Of a stretch of 64,000 nucleotides of DNA, positions 33,754 through 41,606 are shown piece by piece. Within the stretch, counting starts at the first letter, position 1, and each line of letters begins with the position of its first letter. The notes under the pieces are model-generated. The model saw only the letters and a list, made by a program, of their open reading frames with translations, was not told where the DNA came from and made no database searches. The translations under genes and the position numbers were made by a program. The DNA lies in contig NZ_CP015600.1 of NCBI RefSeq assembly GCF_001647715.1, positions 3,038,001 to 3,102,000 of the forward strand, in the 5' to 3' direction. Source of the stretch: Pseudomonas antarctica. GTDB lineage: Bacteria > Pseudomonadota > Gammaproteobacteria > Pseudomonadales > Pseudomonadaceae.

Positions 33754-34857
33754 ATGCGTGCACGTCAATTGGGCATCACGTTGGGGCTGGGTACGCCTGG
33801 CGAATTGAATGCTATCACCGATGTTCCAGGCGTCCGGGTCGGCCACAGTACGCTCAAGACCCGTATCGACGGCAAGCAAGTGCGCACTGGCGTCACCGTG
33901 ATCCAGCCGCGCGCCGGGGAGGCGCGGCACCAGCCGTGTTTTGCCGGCTACCACGTGCTCAATGGCAATGGCGACGCCACCGGCCTTGAGTGGATCAGCG
34001 AGGCCGGGTTGTTGACCACGCCAATGGCCATCACCAACACCCATAGCATCGGTATCGTGCGTGACACCTTGATCGCCCTGGAGCGCGAGCGCCTGGCGGA
34101 CCCGGCGGTGTACTGGTGCATGCCGGTCGTCATGGAAACCTACGATGGCCTGCTCAACGACATCTGGGGCCAACACGTCAAACCCGAGCATGTGCGCCAG
34201 GCGCTGGACACTGCCGAGAGCGGCCCGGTGCAGGAGGGCGCGGTGGGCGGCGGCACCGGCATGATCTGCCATGAGTTCAAGGGCGGCATCGGCACGGCGT
34301 CCCGACGTTTGCCTGAAGCGCAAGGCGGCTGGACCGTCGGTGTATTGGTGCAGGCCAACCATGGCAAACGCCAGGAACTGCGCGTGGATGGCTACCCGGT
34401 GGGCCGCCAGTTGATGGGCATTGCTTCACCGTTCGCCGAACGGGGCACGCCGGGCATGGGCTCGATCGTGGTGATTATCGCCACTGACGCGCCGCTGCTG
34501 CCCCATCAATGCAAGCGCCTGGCGCAGCGCGCCTCCATCGGCATTGCCCGCACCGGTGGCGGCACCGAGGACTCCAGTGGCGACCTGTTCCTGGCCTTCG
34601 CCACCGGCAATCACGCGCTACCACCGGCGGATTACGCGCGCAAGGACCTGCCGCTGAGCACCGTGTTGCGCATGGTCAATAACGACCATATTTCGCCGCT
34701 GTTCAGCGCTGCGGCCGAGGCGGTGGAGGAGGCGATCATCAATGCCATGCTGGCCGGCGAGGCCATGACCACGGATGACGGCGTCCAGGTGCCTGGGTTG
34801 GCGGGCGAGACCTTATTGGAGGCATTAGGCAAGTCGGGTTGGGGTGTGTCCCGGTAA
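33754..34857 (+). CDS. DmpA/BapA-type aminopeptidase (S58, P1 family)
   Basis: This 367-aa N-terminal nucleophile hydrolase is related to D-aminopeptidase DmpA and beta-peptidyl aminopeptidases. The precursor cleaves itself before the nucleophile, here most likely Ser237 in GTPGMGSIVVIIATDAP. Other family segments are ITDVPGVRVGHST, GNGDATGLEWISEAG and EGAVGGGTGM. It lacks a signal peptide. The start ATG follows AAGGAG by five bases, and that site overlaps the permease stop codon. The pair suggests uptake and cleavage of unusual D- or beta-aminoacyl compounds. Confidence 0.92.
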   Translation: MRARQLGITLGLGTPGELNAITDVPGVRVGHSTLKTRIDGKQVRTGVTVIQPRAGEARHQPCFAGYHVLNGNGDATGLEWISEAGLLTTPMAITNTHSIGIVRDTLIALERERLADPAVYWCMPVVMETYDGLLNDIWGQHVKPEHVRQALDTAESGPVQEGAVGGGTGMICHEFKGGIGTASRRLPEAQGGWTVGVLVQANHGKRQELRVDGYPVGRQLMGIASPFAERGTPGMGSIVVIIATDAPLLPHQCKRLAQRASIGIARTGGGTEDSSGDLFLAFATGNHALPPADYARKDLPLSTVLRMVNNDHISPLFSAAAEAVEEAIINAMLAGEAMTTDDGVQVPGLAGETLLEALGKSGWGVSR

Positions 34858-35225
34858 TAGGGGACAACGTTAATTAAATAGTCTAAGTAATGGCTCTTTA
34901 ATGTCGCCAATGACACCGTGACAATATATTGGATCCATTATTCAAGTGCGCCGCTCAACTAGAGCGGCGTTTCGTCTATTTAATATTTAAATAACAGTGG
35001 CTGGCAATTTGCCGCGCAACAGCAATGCCGCCCAATAAATGCTACGCGCGACTTCTTTAAGTTGAATCTGCGTCACATTTTCAGTTCAGAAATATTTGTA
35101 GACGAAAGATTTCAAGTTGTGTCAGTTTCGATACGCCTTCAAAAGAGGCGAGTGATAGGACGATCTCGCCCGCGAGGTTCCTATCGACCAAAGACTGATG
35201 CACTTGCAAACAAGGAAGTACGTTT
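34858..35225. promoter_or_regulatory. aprA: Upstream region of aprA
   Basis: This 368-bp gap is AT-rich and without genes. It holds the hairpin at 34949-34969 and then about 250 bp of probable aprA promoter and leader. The aprA ribosome site AAGGA lies nine bases before the start. Post-transcriptional control of this operon by Gac/Rsm is known in related strains. GGA triplets occur here (AAGGAAG near 35212), but I could not confirm a folded Rsm site. Confidence 0.5.
34949..34972 (+). terminator. Putative terminator after the DmpA-like gene
   Basis: An 8-bp perfect stem CGCCGCTC / GAGCGGCG with a 5-base loop is followed by TTTCGTCTATTT. The T-run is interrupted, so termination may be moderate. 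It separates the permease-peptidase operon from aprA. Confidence 0.6.
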
Positions 35226-36659
35226 ATGTCAAAAGTAAAAGACAAAGCTATTGTTTCTGCCGCGCAAGCCAGCACTGCTTACTCGCAAATCGATAGCTTT
35301 AGCCATTTATACGACCGTGGCGGCAACCTCACGGTTAATGGCAAACCGTCCTATTCCGTGGACCAGGCAGCCACCCAGCTGCTGCGTGATGGCGCCGCGT
35401 ATCGGGATTTTGATGGCAACGGCAAGATTGATCTGACTTACACCTTCCTCACCTCGGCTTCCTCGGCCACCATGAACAAGCATGGCATCTCCGGGTTCAG
35501 CCAGTTCAACACCCAGCAGAAAGCACAGGCCGCACTGGCCATGCAATCCTGGTCGGATGTTGCCAACGTGACCTTTAGCGAAAAGGCCTCGGGCGGTGAC
35601 GCACACATGACCTTCGGCAACTACAGCGGTGGCCAGGACGGCGCGGCGGCGTTCGCTTACCTGCCCGGCACCGGCGCAGGCTACGACGGCACCTCGTGGT
35701 ACCTGACCAACAATAGCTACACGCCGAACAAGACGCCGGACCTGAATAACTATGGCCGGCAGACCCTGACCCACGAAATCGGCCACACCCTGGGCCTGGC
35801 TCACCCTGGCGACTACAACGCCGGGAATGGCAACCCGACCTATAACGACGCGACCTATGGACAGGACACGCGTGGCTACAGCGTCATGAGTTACTGGAGC
35901 GAGAGCAACACCAACCAGAACTTCAGTAAAGGCGGCGTCGAAGCTTATTCTTCGGGCCCGCTGATCGACGACATTGCCGCGATCCAGAAGCTCTACGGTG
36001 CCAACTACAGCACCCGCGCCGGCGACACCACCTACGGTTTCAACTCCAACACCGGGCGTGACTTCTATAGCGCCACCTCCAACGCCGACAAGCTGGTGTT
36101 TTCGGTATGGGACGGTGGCGGCAACGACACCCTGGACTTCTCCGGTTTCACCCAGAACCAGAAGATCAACCTCAATGAGGCCTCGTTCTCCGACGTTGGC
36201 GGCCTGGTGGGCAACGTGTCCATCGCCAAGGGCGTTACCGTCGAGAACGCGTTCGGTGGTTCGGGCAACGACCTGATCATTGGTAACAACGCAGCCAACC
36301 TCATCAAAGGCGGTGCCGGCAACGACATCATCTACGGTGGTGGCGGTGCGGACCAACTGTGGGGCGGCGCCGGCAACGACACCTTCGTGTTCGGTGCCAG
36401 TTCCGATTCCAAGCCGGGTGCGGCAGACAAGATCTTTGACTTCACCTCCGGTTCGGACAAGATCGACCTGTCCGGTATCACCAAAGGTGCAGGCTTGACC
36501 TTCGTCAACGCGTTCTCCGGGCATGCCGGCGACGCAGTGCTGAGTTATGCCTCGGGCACCAACCTGGGCACCTTGGCCGTGGACTTCTCCGGGCACGGCG
36601 TGGCGGATTTCCTCGTCACCACCGTTGGCCAGGCAGCGGTCAGCGACATCGTAGCGTGA
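35226..36659 (+). CDS. aprA: Alkaline metalloprotease AprA (serralysin, M10B)
   Basis: This 477-aa secreted zinc protease is also the heat-stable spoilage protease known as AprX in dairy strains. It has a short propeptide and no Sec signal. The zinc site is [11 protein letters not shown] (183-193) and the Met-turn is SVMSY. The C-terminal half carries RTX repeats such as [20 protein letters not shown], which bind calcium. The uncleaved type I export signal at the end finishes in SDIVA, with hydrophobic residues after an acidic one, as expected. It is the first gene of the extracellular enzyme operon and is exported by AprDEF encoded downstream. Confidence 0.97.
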   Translation: MSKVKDKAIVSAAQASTAYSQIDSFSHLYDRGGNLTVNGKPSYSVDQAATQLLRDGAAYRDFDGNGKIDLTYTFLTSASSATMNKHGISGFSQFNTQQKAQAALAMQSWSDVANVTFSEKASGGDAHMTFGNYSGGQDGAAAFAYLPGTGAGYDGTSWYLTNNSYTPNKTPDLNNYGRQTLTHEIGHTLGLAHPGDYNAGNGNPTYNDATYGQDTRGYSVMSYWSESNTNQNFSKGGVEAYSSGPLIDDIAAIQKLYGANYSTRAGDTTYGFNSNTGRDFYSATSNADKLVFSVWDGGGNDTLDFSGFTQNQKINLNEASFSDVGGLVGNVSIAKGVTVENAFGGSGNDLIIGNNAANLIKGGAGNDIIYGGGGADQLWGGAGNDTFVFGASSDSKPGAADKIFDFTSGSDKIDLSGITKGAGLTFVNAFSGHAGDAVLSYASGTNLGTLAVDFSGHGVADFLVTTVGQAAVSDIVA

Positions 36660-36664
36660 TGTAA

Positions 36665-36690
36665 AGCGCGCGGCGCTTCGGCGCCGCGCT
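36665..36690 (+). promoter_or_regulatory. Intercistronic hairpin with UUCG loop between aprA and inh
   Basis: GCGCGGCGC-TTCG-GCGCCGCGC is a very stable stem with a UUCG tetraloop. No T-run follows, so it more likely protects the aprA transcript end or attenuates readthrough than terminates fully. Confidence 0.65.
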
Positions 36691-36707
36691 CTAGGATGGA
36701 GCGAAAG

Positions 36708-37076
36708 ATGCCGCGTTTTTCTCATTTGATCGCCTGTGCTTCACAGGTGTTGTTCGTTTCGGCAGGAGCCCATGTAATGGCGAGCAGTCTTGTTTTACCC
36801 ACCACCGCGCAATTGGCCGGCCATTGGCAGTTACACCAGCAGGATCGGGTGTGCGCGCTGGACTTGCTGGAACAGGCCAATGCCCTGGCCGGTGATGTCG
36901 GCTGTGTCACCGCATGGCTGGGCGAGAAACCCCTGACCTGGACGCCCACCCCGGATGGTATCTGGCTGATGAATGCCGAAGGCACGGGCATTACCCATTT
37001 AAACCGCCAGAAAGAAGGCGAATATAAAGGGCGCACACCGTCCGGCACGGAAGTTGTACTGCAACGAAGACCTTAG
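36708..37076 (+). CDS. inh: Periplasmic alkaline protease inhibitor
   Basis: This 122-aa Inh/AprI inhibitor protects the periplasm from AprA. It has an N-terminal signal (LIACASQVLFVSAGAHVMAS) and a small beta-barrel with one disulfide: Cys in DRVCALDL and in GDVGCVTAW. The N-terminal trunk after cleavage (SSLVLPTTAQLAGHW) is the part that enters the protease cleft in known complexes. The ATG at 36708 has GGAG at ideal spacing and is preferred over 36696. Confidence 0.93.
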   Translation: MPRFSHLIACASQVLFVSAGAHVMASSLVLPTTAQLAGHWQLHQQDRVCALDLLEQANALAGDVGCVTAWLGEKPLTWTPTPDGIWLMNAEGTGITHLNRQKEGEYKGRTPSGTEVVLQRRP

Positions 37077-37081
37077 TTAAA

Positions 37082-37142
37082 AGTTATAAGCATATAACTC
37101 GATTTTTATAGTTGGCCGCCCTTACTAAGGGTTTGGGCAACT
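37082..37142 (+). promoter_or_regulatory. Two inverted repeats before aprD
   Basis: AGTTATA-AGCA-TATAACT (37082-37099) is a perfect 7-bp inverted repeat. It is followed by a longer imperfect hairpin at 37110-37142, AGTTGGCCGCCCTT...AAGGG...GGGCAACT. They lie in the 101-bp gap between inh and aprD and may be a processing site, attenuator or secondary promoter. Confidence 0.45.
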
Positions 37143-37177
37143 ATTGCGCGTCATTCGCTCACGGAAGATAAGAAGAT

Positions 37178-38929
37178 ATGGCGAAGTCCCATGCGGTTGC
37201 GCCCTTATTCAGGGCGTTGGGTGAATACAAGAGTATTTTGATCAGCATCGGCTGCTTCACGGCGTTGATTAACCTGTTGATGCTGGTGCCGTCGATTTAC
37301 ATGCTGCAAGTGTATGACCGTGTGCTGTCCTCCCAGAATGAAACCACCCTGGTGATGTTGACGCTGATGGTCGTGGGCTTCTTTGCCTTTATCGGCACCC
37401 TGGAAGTCGTGCGCAGTTTTATCGTGATCCGTATTGGCAGCCAGCTGGAGCGGCGTTTCAACTTGCGCGTGTACAAGGCTGCGTTTGAACGCAACCTGCA
37501 GCGGGGCCAGGGGCATGCCGGGCAATCTCTCGGCGATTTGACGGTTATCCGGCAGTTCATCACCGGGCCGGCGCTGTTCGCGTTCTTCGATGCGCCGTGG
37601 TTTCCCATCTATCTGTTCGTGATTTTCCTGTTCAACGTGTGGCTCGGCGTGTTGGCCACTGCGGGCGCGGTGCTGCTGATCGCGCTGGCGTGCCTGAATG
37701 AATACCTGACCAAAAAGCCGTTGGGCGAGGCGGGTGCGTTCTCCCAGCAGTCCACGCAGTTGGCGACCAGCCATTTGCACAACGCCGAAACGATCCAGGC
37801 CATGGGCATGCTCGGCGCGTTGCGCAAACGCTGGTTTGCCGTGCATTCGCAATTTCTCGGCTATCAGAACACGGCCAGCGATACCGGCTCGGTGATCACC
37901 TCGCTGAGCAAGTCCCTGCGTCTGTGCCTGCAATCGTTGGTGCTGGGCCTGGGCGCATTTTTGGTGATCAAGGGCGAGATGACCGCCGGGATGATGATCG
38001 CCGGCTCCATCCTCATGGGCCGCGTGCTCAGCCCCATCGACCAGTTGATTGCGGTGTGGAAGCAGTGGAGTTCGGCCAAGCTGGCCTACCAGCGGCTTGA
38101 CGAGTTGCTGCGTGAATTCCCGCCGGAAGTTGAGCAGATGGCGTTGCCGGCCCCCAAGGGCCAGGTCAGTTTCGAGCAAGTCAGCGCAGGCCCGCCGGGG
38201 CGGCGCATGGCGACCTTGCATCAAGTCAGCTTCAGCCTCGGCGCGGGCGAAGTGCTGGGCGTGCTCGGCGCGTCGGGTTCGGGCAAATCCACCCTGGCCC
38301 GCGTGCTGGTGGGCGTGTGGCCAACCCTGGCCGGCACCGTGCGCCTGGACGGCGCGGATATTCATCGCTGGGACCGCGACGACCTTGGCCCGCATATCGG
38401 TTACTTGCCCCAGGACATCGAACTGTTCAGCGGCAGCATCGCCGACAACATCGCACGCTTTCGCGATGCCGACCCGGAACTCGTGGTCAGAGCCGCGCAA
38501 CAAGCCGGTGTACATGAACTGATCCTGCGCCTGCCCCAAGGCTACGACACCGTGCTGGGCGATAACGGCGGCGGCCTCTCCGGTGGCCAGAAACAACGCG
38601 TGGCGCTGGCGCGTGCGCTGTACGGCGGCCCGCGCTTGATCGTGCTGGATGAGCCCAACTCCAACCTCGACACCGTCGGCGAAGCGGCCTTGGCCAGCGC
38701 CATCGTGCAGATGAAAGCCCAGGGCAGCAGCGTTGTGCTGGTGACTCACCGTTCCTCGGCGTTGGCCCAGGCCGACAAGTTACTGGTGCTCAACGAAGGG
38801 CGCCTGCAGGCGTTCGGGCCGAGCCAGGAAGTGCTGCGCGCCTTGTCGGGCCAGCAGGAAGCACCCCGCGAAAAGGCCGGCGTGAGCCTCAGCCGTCAGT
38901 ACCAAGCCGGAAGGAATCCAGGCGCATGA
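37178..38929 (+). CDS. aprD: Type I secretion ABC transporter AprD
   Basis: This 583-aa inner-membrane ABC exporter (PrtD family) has an N-terminal six-helix membrane domain starting near residue 20. The C-terminal ATPase shows Walker A GASGSGKST, signature LSGGQKQRVALARAL, Walker B LIVLDEPNSNLD and the H-loop VTHRSSAL. It energises export of AprA and probably the lipase, as its tliD counterpart does in known strains. It lacks a C39 peptidase domain, matching the absence of a cleaved leader on its substrates. Its end overlaps aprE by 4 bp. Confidence 0.96.
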   Translation: MAKSHAVAPLFRALGEYKSILISIGCFTALINLLMLVPSIYMLQVYDRVLSSQNETTLVMLTLMVVGFFAFIGTLEVVRSFIVIRIGSQLERRFNLRVYKAAFERNLQRGQGHAGQSLGDLTVIRQFITGPALFAFFDAPWFPIYLFVIFLFNVWLGVLATAGAVLLIALACLNEYLTKKPLGEAGAFSQQSTQLATSHLHNAETIQAMGMLGALRKRWFAVHSQFLGYQNTASDTGSVITSLSKSLRLCLQSLVLGLGAFLVIKGEMTAGMMIAGSILMGRVLSPIDQLIAVWKQWSSAKLAYQRLDELLREFPPEVEQMALPAPKGQVSFEQVSAGPPGRRMATLHQVSFSLGAGEVLGVLGASGSGKSTLARVLVGVWPTLAGTVRLDGADIHRWDRDDLGPHIGYLPQDIELFSGSIADNIARFRDADPELVVRAAQQAGVHELILRLPQGYDTVLGDNGGGLSGGQKQRVALARALYGGPRLIVLDEPNSNLDTVGEAALASAIVQMKAQGSSVVLVTHRSSALAQADKLLVLNEGRLQAFGPSQEVLRALSGQQEAPREKAGVSLSRQYQAGRNPGA

Positions 38930-40239
38930 GCAGCCTTATTGTTGAACCCCGTTTTGAACAGCGTGACGCCGGTTTCTTTGTCCGTATGGGCTGGTTGCTG
39001 ACCCTGGTCGGCGCCGGTGGTTTTTTCCTCTGGGCCAGCCTGGCGCCGCTGGACCAGGGCATTCCGGTGCAAGGCACGGTGGTGGTGTCGGGCAAGCGCA
39101 AGGCGGTGCAAACCTTCAGCCCCGGCGTGGTCAGCCGGATCCTGGTGAAGGAAGGCGAACTGGTCAAACAGGGCCAGCCGCTGTTTCGCCTCGACCAGAC
39201 CCAGAACCAGGCCGACGTGCAATCCCTGCAAGCCCAGTACAGCATGGCCTGGGCCAGCGTGGCGCGCTGGCAGAGTGAGCGTGACAACCGTTCCAGCATT
39301 GCCTTTCCTGCCGAGTTGAGCGCCAACCCTGATCCAGCGTTGGCGCTCGTTCTGGAAGGCCAGCGCCAACTGTTCAGCAGCCGTCGCGAAGCCTTTGCCC
39401 GCGAACAAGCCGGTATCCGCGCGAACATTGACGGCGCCACCTCACAGCTGAGCGGCATGCGTCGCGCCCGCAGCGACCTGACCGCCCAGGCGCAATCGCT
39501 GCGTGACCAACTGAGCAACCTGCAACCGTTGGCCGACAACGGCTACATCCCGCGCAACCGGCTAATGGAATACCAGCGCCAACTGTCCCAGGTTCAGCAA
39601 GACCTCGCCCAGAACACCGGCGAAAGCGGGCGTGTGGAGCAGGGCATCCTTGAGTCGCGCCTCAAGTTGCAGCAACACAGCGAGGAATATCAAAAGGAAG
39701 TACGCAGCCAACTGGCCGATGCGCAACTGCGCAGCCTGACCCTGGAGCAACAGCTCACCTCAGCCGGCTTCAACCTGCAACACAGCGAAATCAATGCGCC
39801 GGCCGATGGCATTGCGGTCAACCTCGGCGTGCACACCGAAGGTGCCGTGGTGCGTGCGGGCGAGACCCTGCTGGAAATTGTGCCGCAAGGCACGCGCCTG
39901 GAAGTCGAAGGGCACTTGCCGGTGCACCTGGTGGACAAGGTCGGTACGCACTTGCCGGTCGATATTCTCTTCACCGCCTTCAACCAGAGCCGCACGCCGC
40001 GGGTACCGGGGGAAGTCAGCCTGATCTCCGCCGACCAGATGCTCGATGAAAAAACCGGCGCGCCGTACTACGTGCTGCGCACCACTGTGAGCGAGGTGGC
40101 GCTGGCGAAGCTGCATGGCCTGGTGATCAAGCCGGGCATGCCCGCCGAGATGTTCGTGCGCACCGGCGAGCGCTCGTTGCTCAATTACTTGTTCAAGCCG
40201 CTGCTCGATCGCGCCGGCTCCGCGTTGACCGAGGAATGA
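38926..40239 (+). CDS. aprE: Type I secretion adaptor AprE
   Basis: This 437-aa HlyD-family membrane-fusion protein has one N-terminal helix (RMGWLLTLVGAGGFFLWASL). The lipoyl halves PVQGTVVVSGKRKAVQTFSP and HSEINAPADGIAVNLGVHTEG flank a long coiled coil (about residues 95-285). It connects AprD to AprF. Overlaps of 4 bp on both sides (ATGA) show tight coupling. It differs clearly from the orphan HlyD at 12.4 kb. Confidence 0.96.
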   Translation: MSSLIVEPRFEQRDAGFFVRMGWLLTLVGAGGFFLWASLAPLDQGIPVQGTVVVSGKRKAVQTFSPGVVSRILVKEGELVKQGQPLFRLDQTQNQADVQSLQAQYSMAWASVARWQSERDNRSSIAFPAELSANPDPALALVLEGQRQLFSSRREAFAREQAGIRANIDGATSQLSGMRRARSDLTAQAQSLRDQLSNLQPLADNGYIPRNRLMEYQRQLSQVQQDLAQNTGESGRVEQGILESRLKLQQHSEEYQKEVRSQLADAQLRSLTLEQQLTSAGFNLQHSEINAPADGIAVNLGVHTEGAVVRAGETLLEIVPQGTRLEVEGHLPVHLVDKVGTHLPVDILFTAFNQSRTPRVPGEVSLISADQMLDEKTGAPYYVLRTTVSEVALAKLHGLVIKPGMPAEMFVRTGERSLLNYLFKPLLDRAGSALTEE

Positions 40240-41576
40240 GCATGAAGCCTGTGTTCCTCGCCTTTCTATTGAGCTGCACCGGTGCCCAAGCCGCCATGGG
40301 CCCGTTTGATGTCTACGAGCAGGCCCTGCGCAACGACCCGGTGTTTCTGGGTGCCATCAAGGAGCGCGACGCCGGCCTGGAAAACCGCACCATCGGTCGC
40401 GCCGGGCTGCTGCCGAGGCTGTCGTACAACTACAACAAGGGCCGCAACAACTCCAAAGCCACCTTGCCCGACGGGCGCGGCGGTAATTACCACGACAACC
40501 GTAACTACGACAGCTATGGCTCGACGTTCAGCCTGCAGCAGCCGCTGTTTGACTACGAAGCCTATGCCAACTACCGCAAGGGCGTGGCCCAGTCGCTGTT
40601 TGCCGATGAAAGCTTTCGCGACAAGAGCCAGGCGCTGCTGGTGCGGGTGCTGAGCTATTACACCCAGGCACTGTTTGCCCAGGACCAGATCGATATTGCC
40701 CGCGCCAAAAAGAAGGCCTTCGAGCAGCAGTTCCAGCAGAACCAGCACCTGTTCCAACAGGGCGAGGGCACTCGCACCGACATCCTCGAAGCCGAATCCC
40801 GTTACGAGCTGGCCACCGCCGAAGAAATCCAGGCGCTGGACGAACAAGACGCGTCGTTACGCGAGCTGGGTGCGTTGATCGGCGTGCAGAGCGTCAACAT
40901 CAATGACCTGGCGCCACTGAACCAAAGCTTTGCCGCTTTCACGTTGACCCCGGCCAATTACGACACCTGGTATGAACTGGCGATCAGCAATAACCCCACG
41001 CTGGCCTCCCAGCGCCAGGCCGTGGAAGTGGCGCGTTATGAAGTGGAGCGCAACCGCGCCGGGCATCTGCCGAAGATCACCGCGTATGCCAGTTCACGCC
41101 AGCAGGAATCCGACAGCGGCAACACCTACAACCAGCGCTACGACACCAACACCATCGGCGTCGAAGTGAGCGTGCCGCTGTATGCCGGTGGCGGCATCTC
41201 GGCCTCTACCCGTCAGGCCAGTCGCAGCATGGAGCAGGCCGAGTACGAGCTGGAAGGCAAGACCCGCGAAACCCTGATTGAGCTGCGTCGCCAGTTCAGC
41301 GCCTGCCTGTCGGGGGTGAGCAAATTGCGCGCCTATCAAAAGGCCCTGACGTCGGCCGAGGCGCTGGTGGTGTCGACCAAGCAAAGCATCCTCGGCGGCG
41401 AGCGGGTCAACCTCGACGCGTTGAACGCCGAGCAGCAGTTGTACAGCACCCGTCGCGACCTGGCCCAGGCCCGGTATGACTACCTGATGGCCTGGACCAA
41501 ATTGCACTACTACGCGGGCAACTTGCGCGACACCGACCTTGCGAAAGTCGATGAGGCCTTCGGCCCTGTGAAATGA
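40236..41576 (+). CDS. aprF: Type I secretion outer-membrane channel AprF
   Basis: This 446-aa TolC-family channel has a signal peptide (MKPVFLAFLLSCTGAQAAMG). The two internal repeats typical of TolC are recognisable, each with helical hairpins (QALRNDPVFLGAIKERDAG and ELAISNNPTLASQRQAVEVA). Family motif GEGTRTDILEAESRYELA lies in the first repeat and GERVNLDALNAEQQLYSTRR in the second. It completes the AprDEF exporter. Confidence 0.96.
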   Translation: MSMKPVFLAFLLSCTGAQAAMGPFDVYEQALRNDPVFLGAIKERDAGLENRTIGRAGLLPRLSYNYNKGRNNSKATLPDGRGGNYHDNRNYDSYGSTFSLQQPLFDYEAYANYRKGVAQSLFADESFRDKSQALLVRVLSYYTQALFAQDQIDIARAKKKAFEQQFQQNQHLFQQGEGTRTDILEAESRYELATAEEIQALDEQDASLRELGALIGVQSVNINDLAPLNQSFAAFTLTPANYDTWYELAISNNPTLASQRQAVEVARYEVERNRAGHLPKITAYASSRQQESDSGNTYNQRYDTNTIGVEVSVPLYAGGGISASTRQASRSMEQAEYELEGKTRETLIELRRQFSACLSGVSKLRAYQKALTSAEALVVSTKQSILGGERVNLDALNAEQQLYSTRRDLAQARYDYLMAWTKLHYYAGNLRDTDLAKVDEAFGPVK

Positions 41577-41606
41577 GCACATATAAAAACAATAAGGATG
41601 GTTTAG

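Noticed and set aside
35443-36657. RTX repeats of aprA and autotransporter repeats as possible CRISPR or DNA tandem repeats
   Set aside because: The repetition is at the protein level within intact coding genes. No evenly spaced identical DNA repeats with unique spacers exist in the window.
37205-38749. A 514-codon minus-strand frame opposite aprD
   Set aside because: It is antisense to a complete ABC transporter and is made of His/Gln/Ala-rich low-complexity translation.
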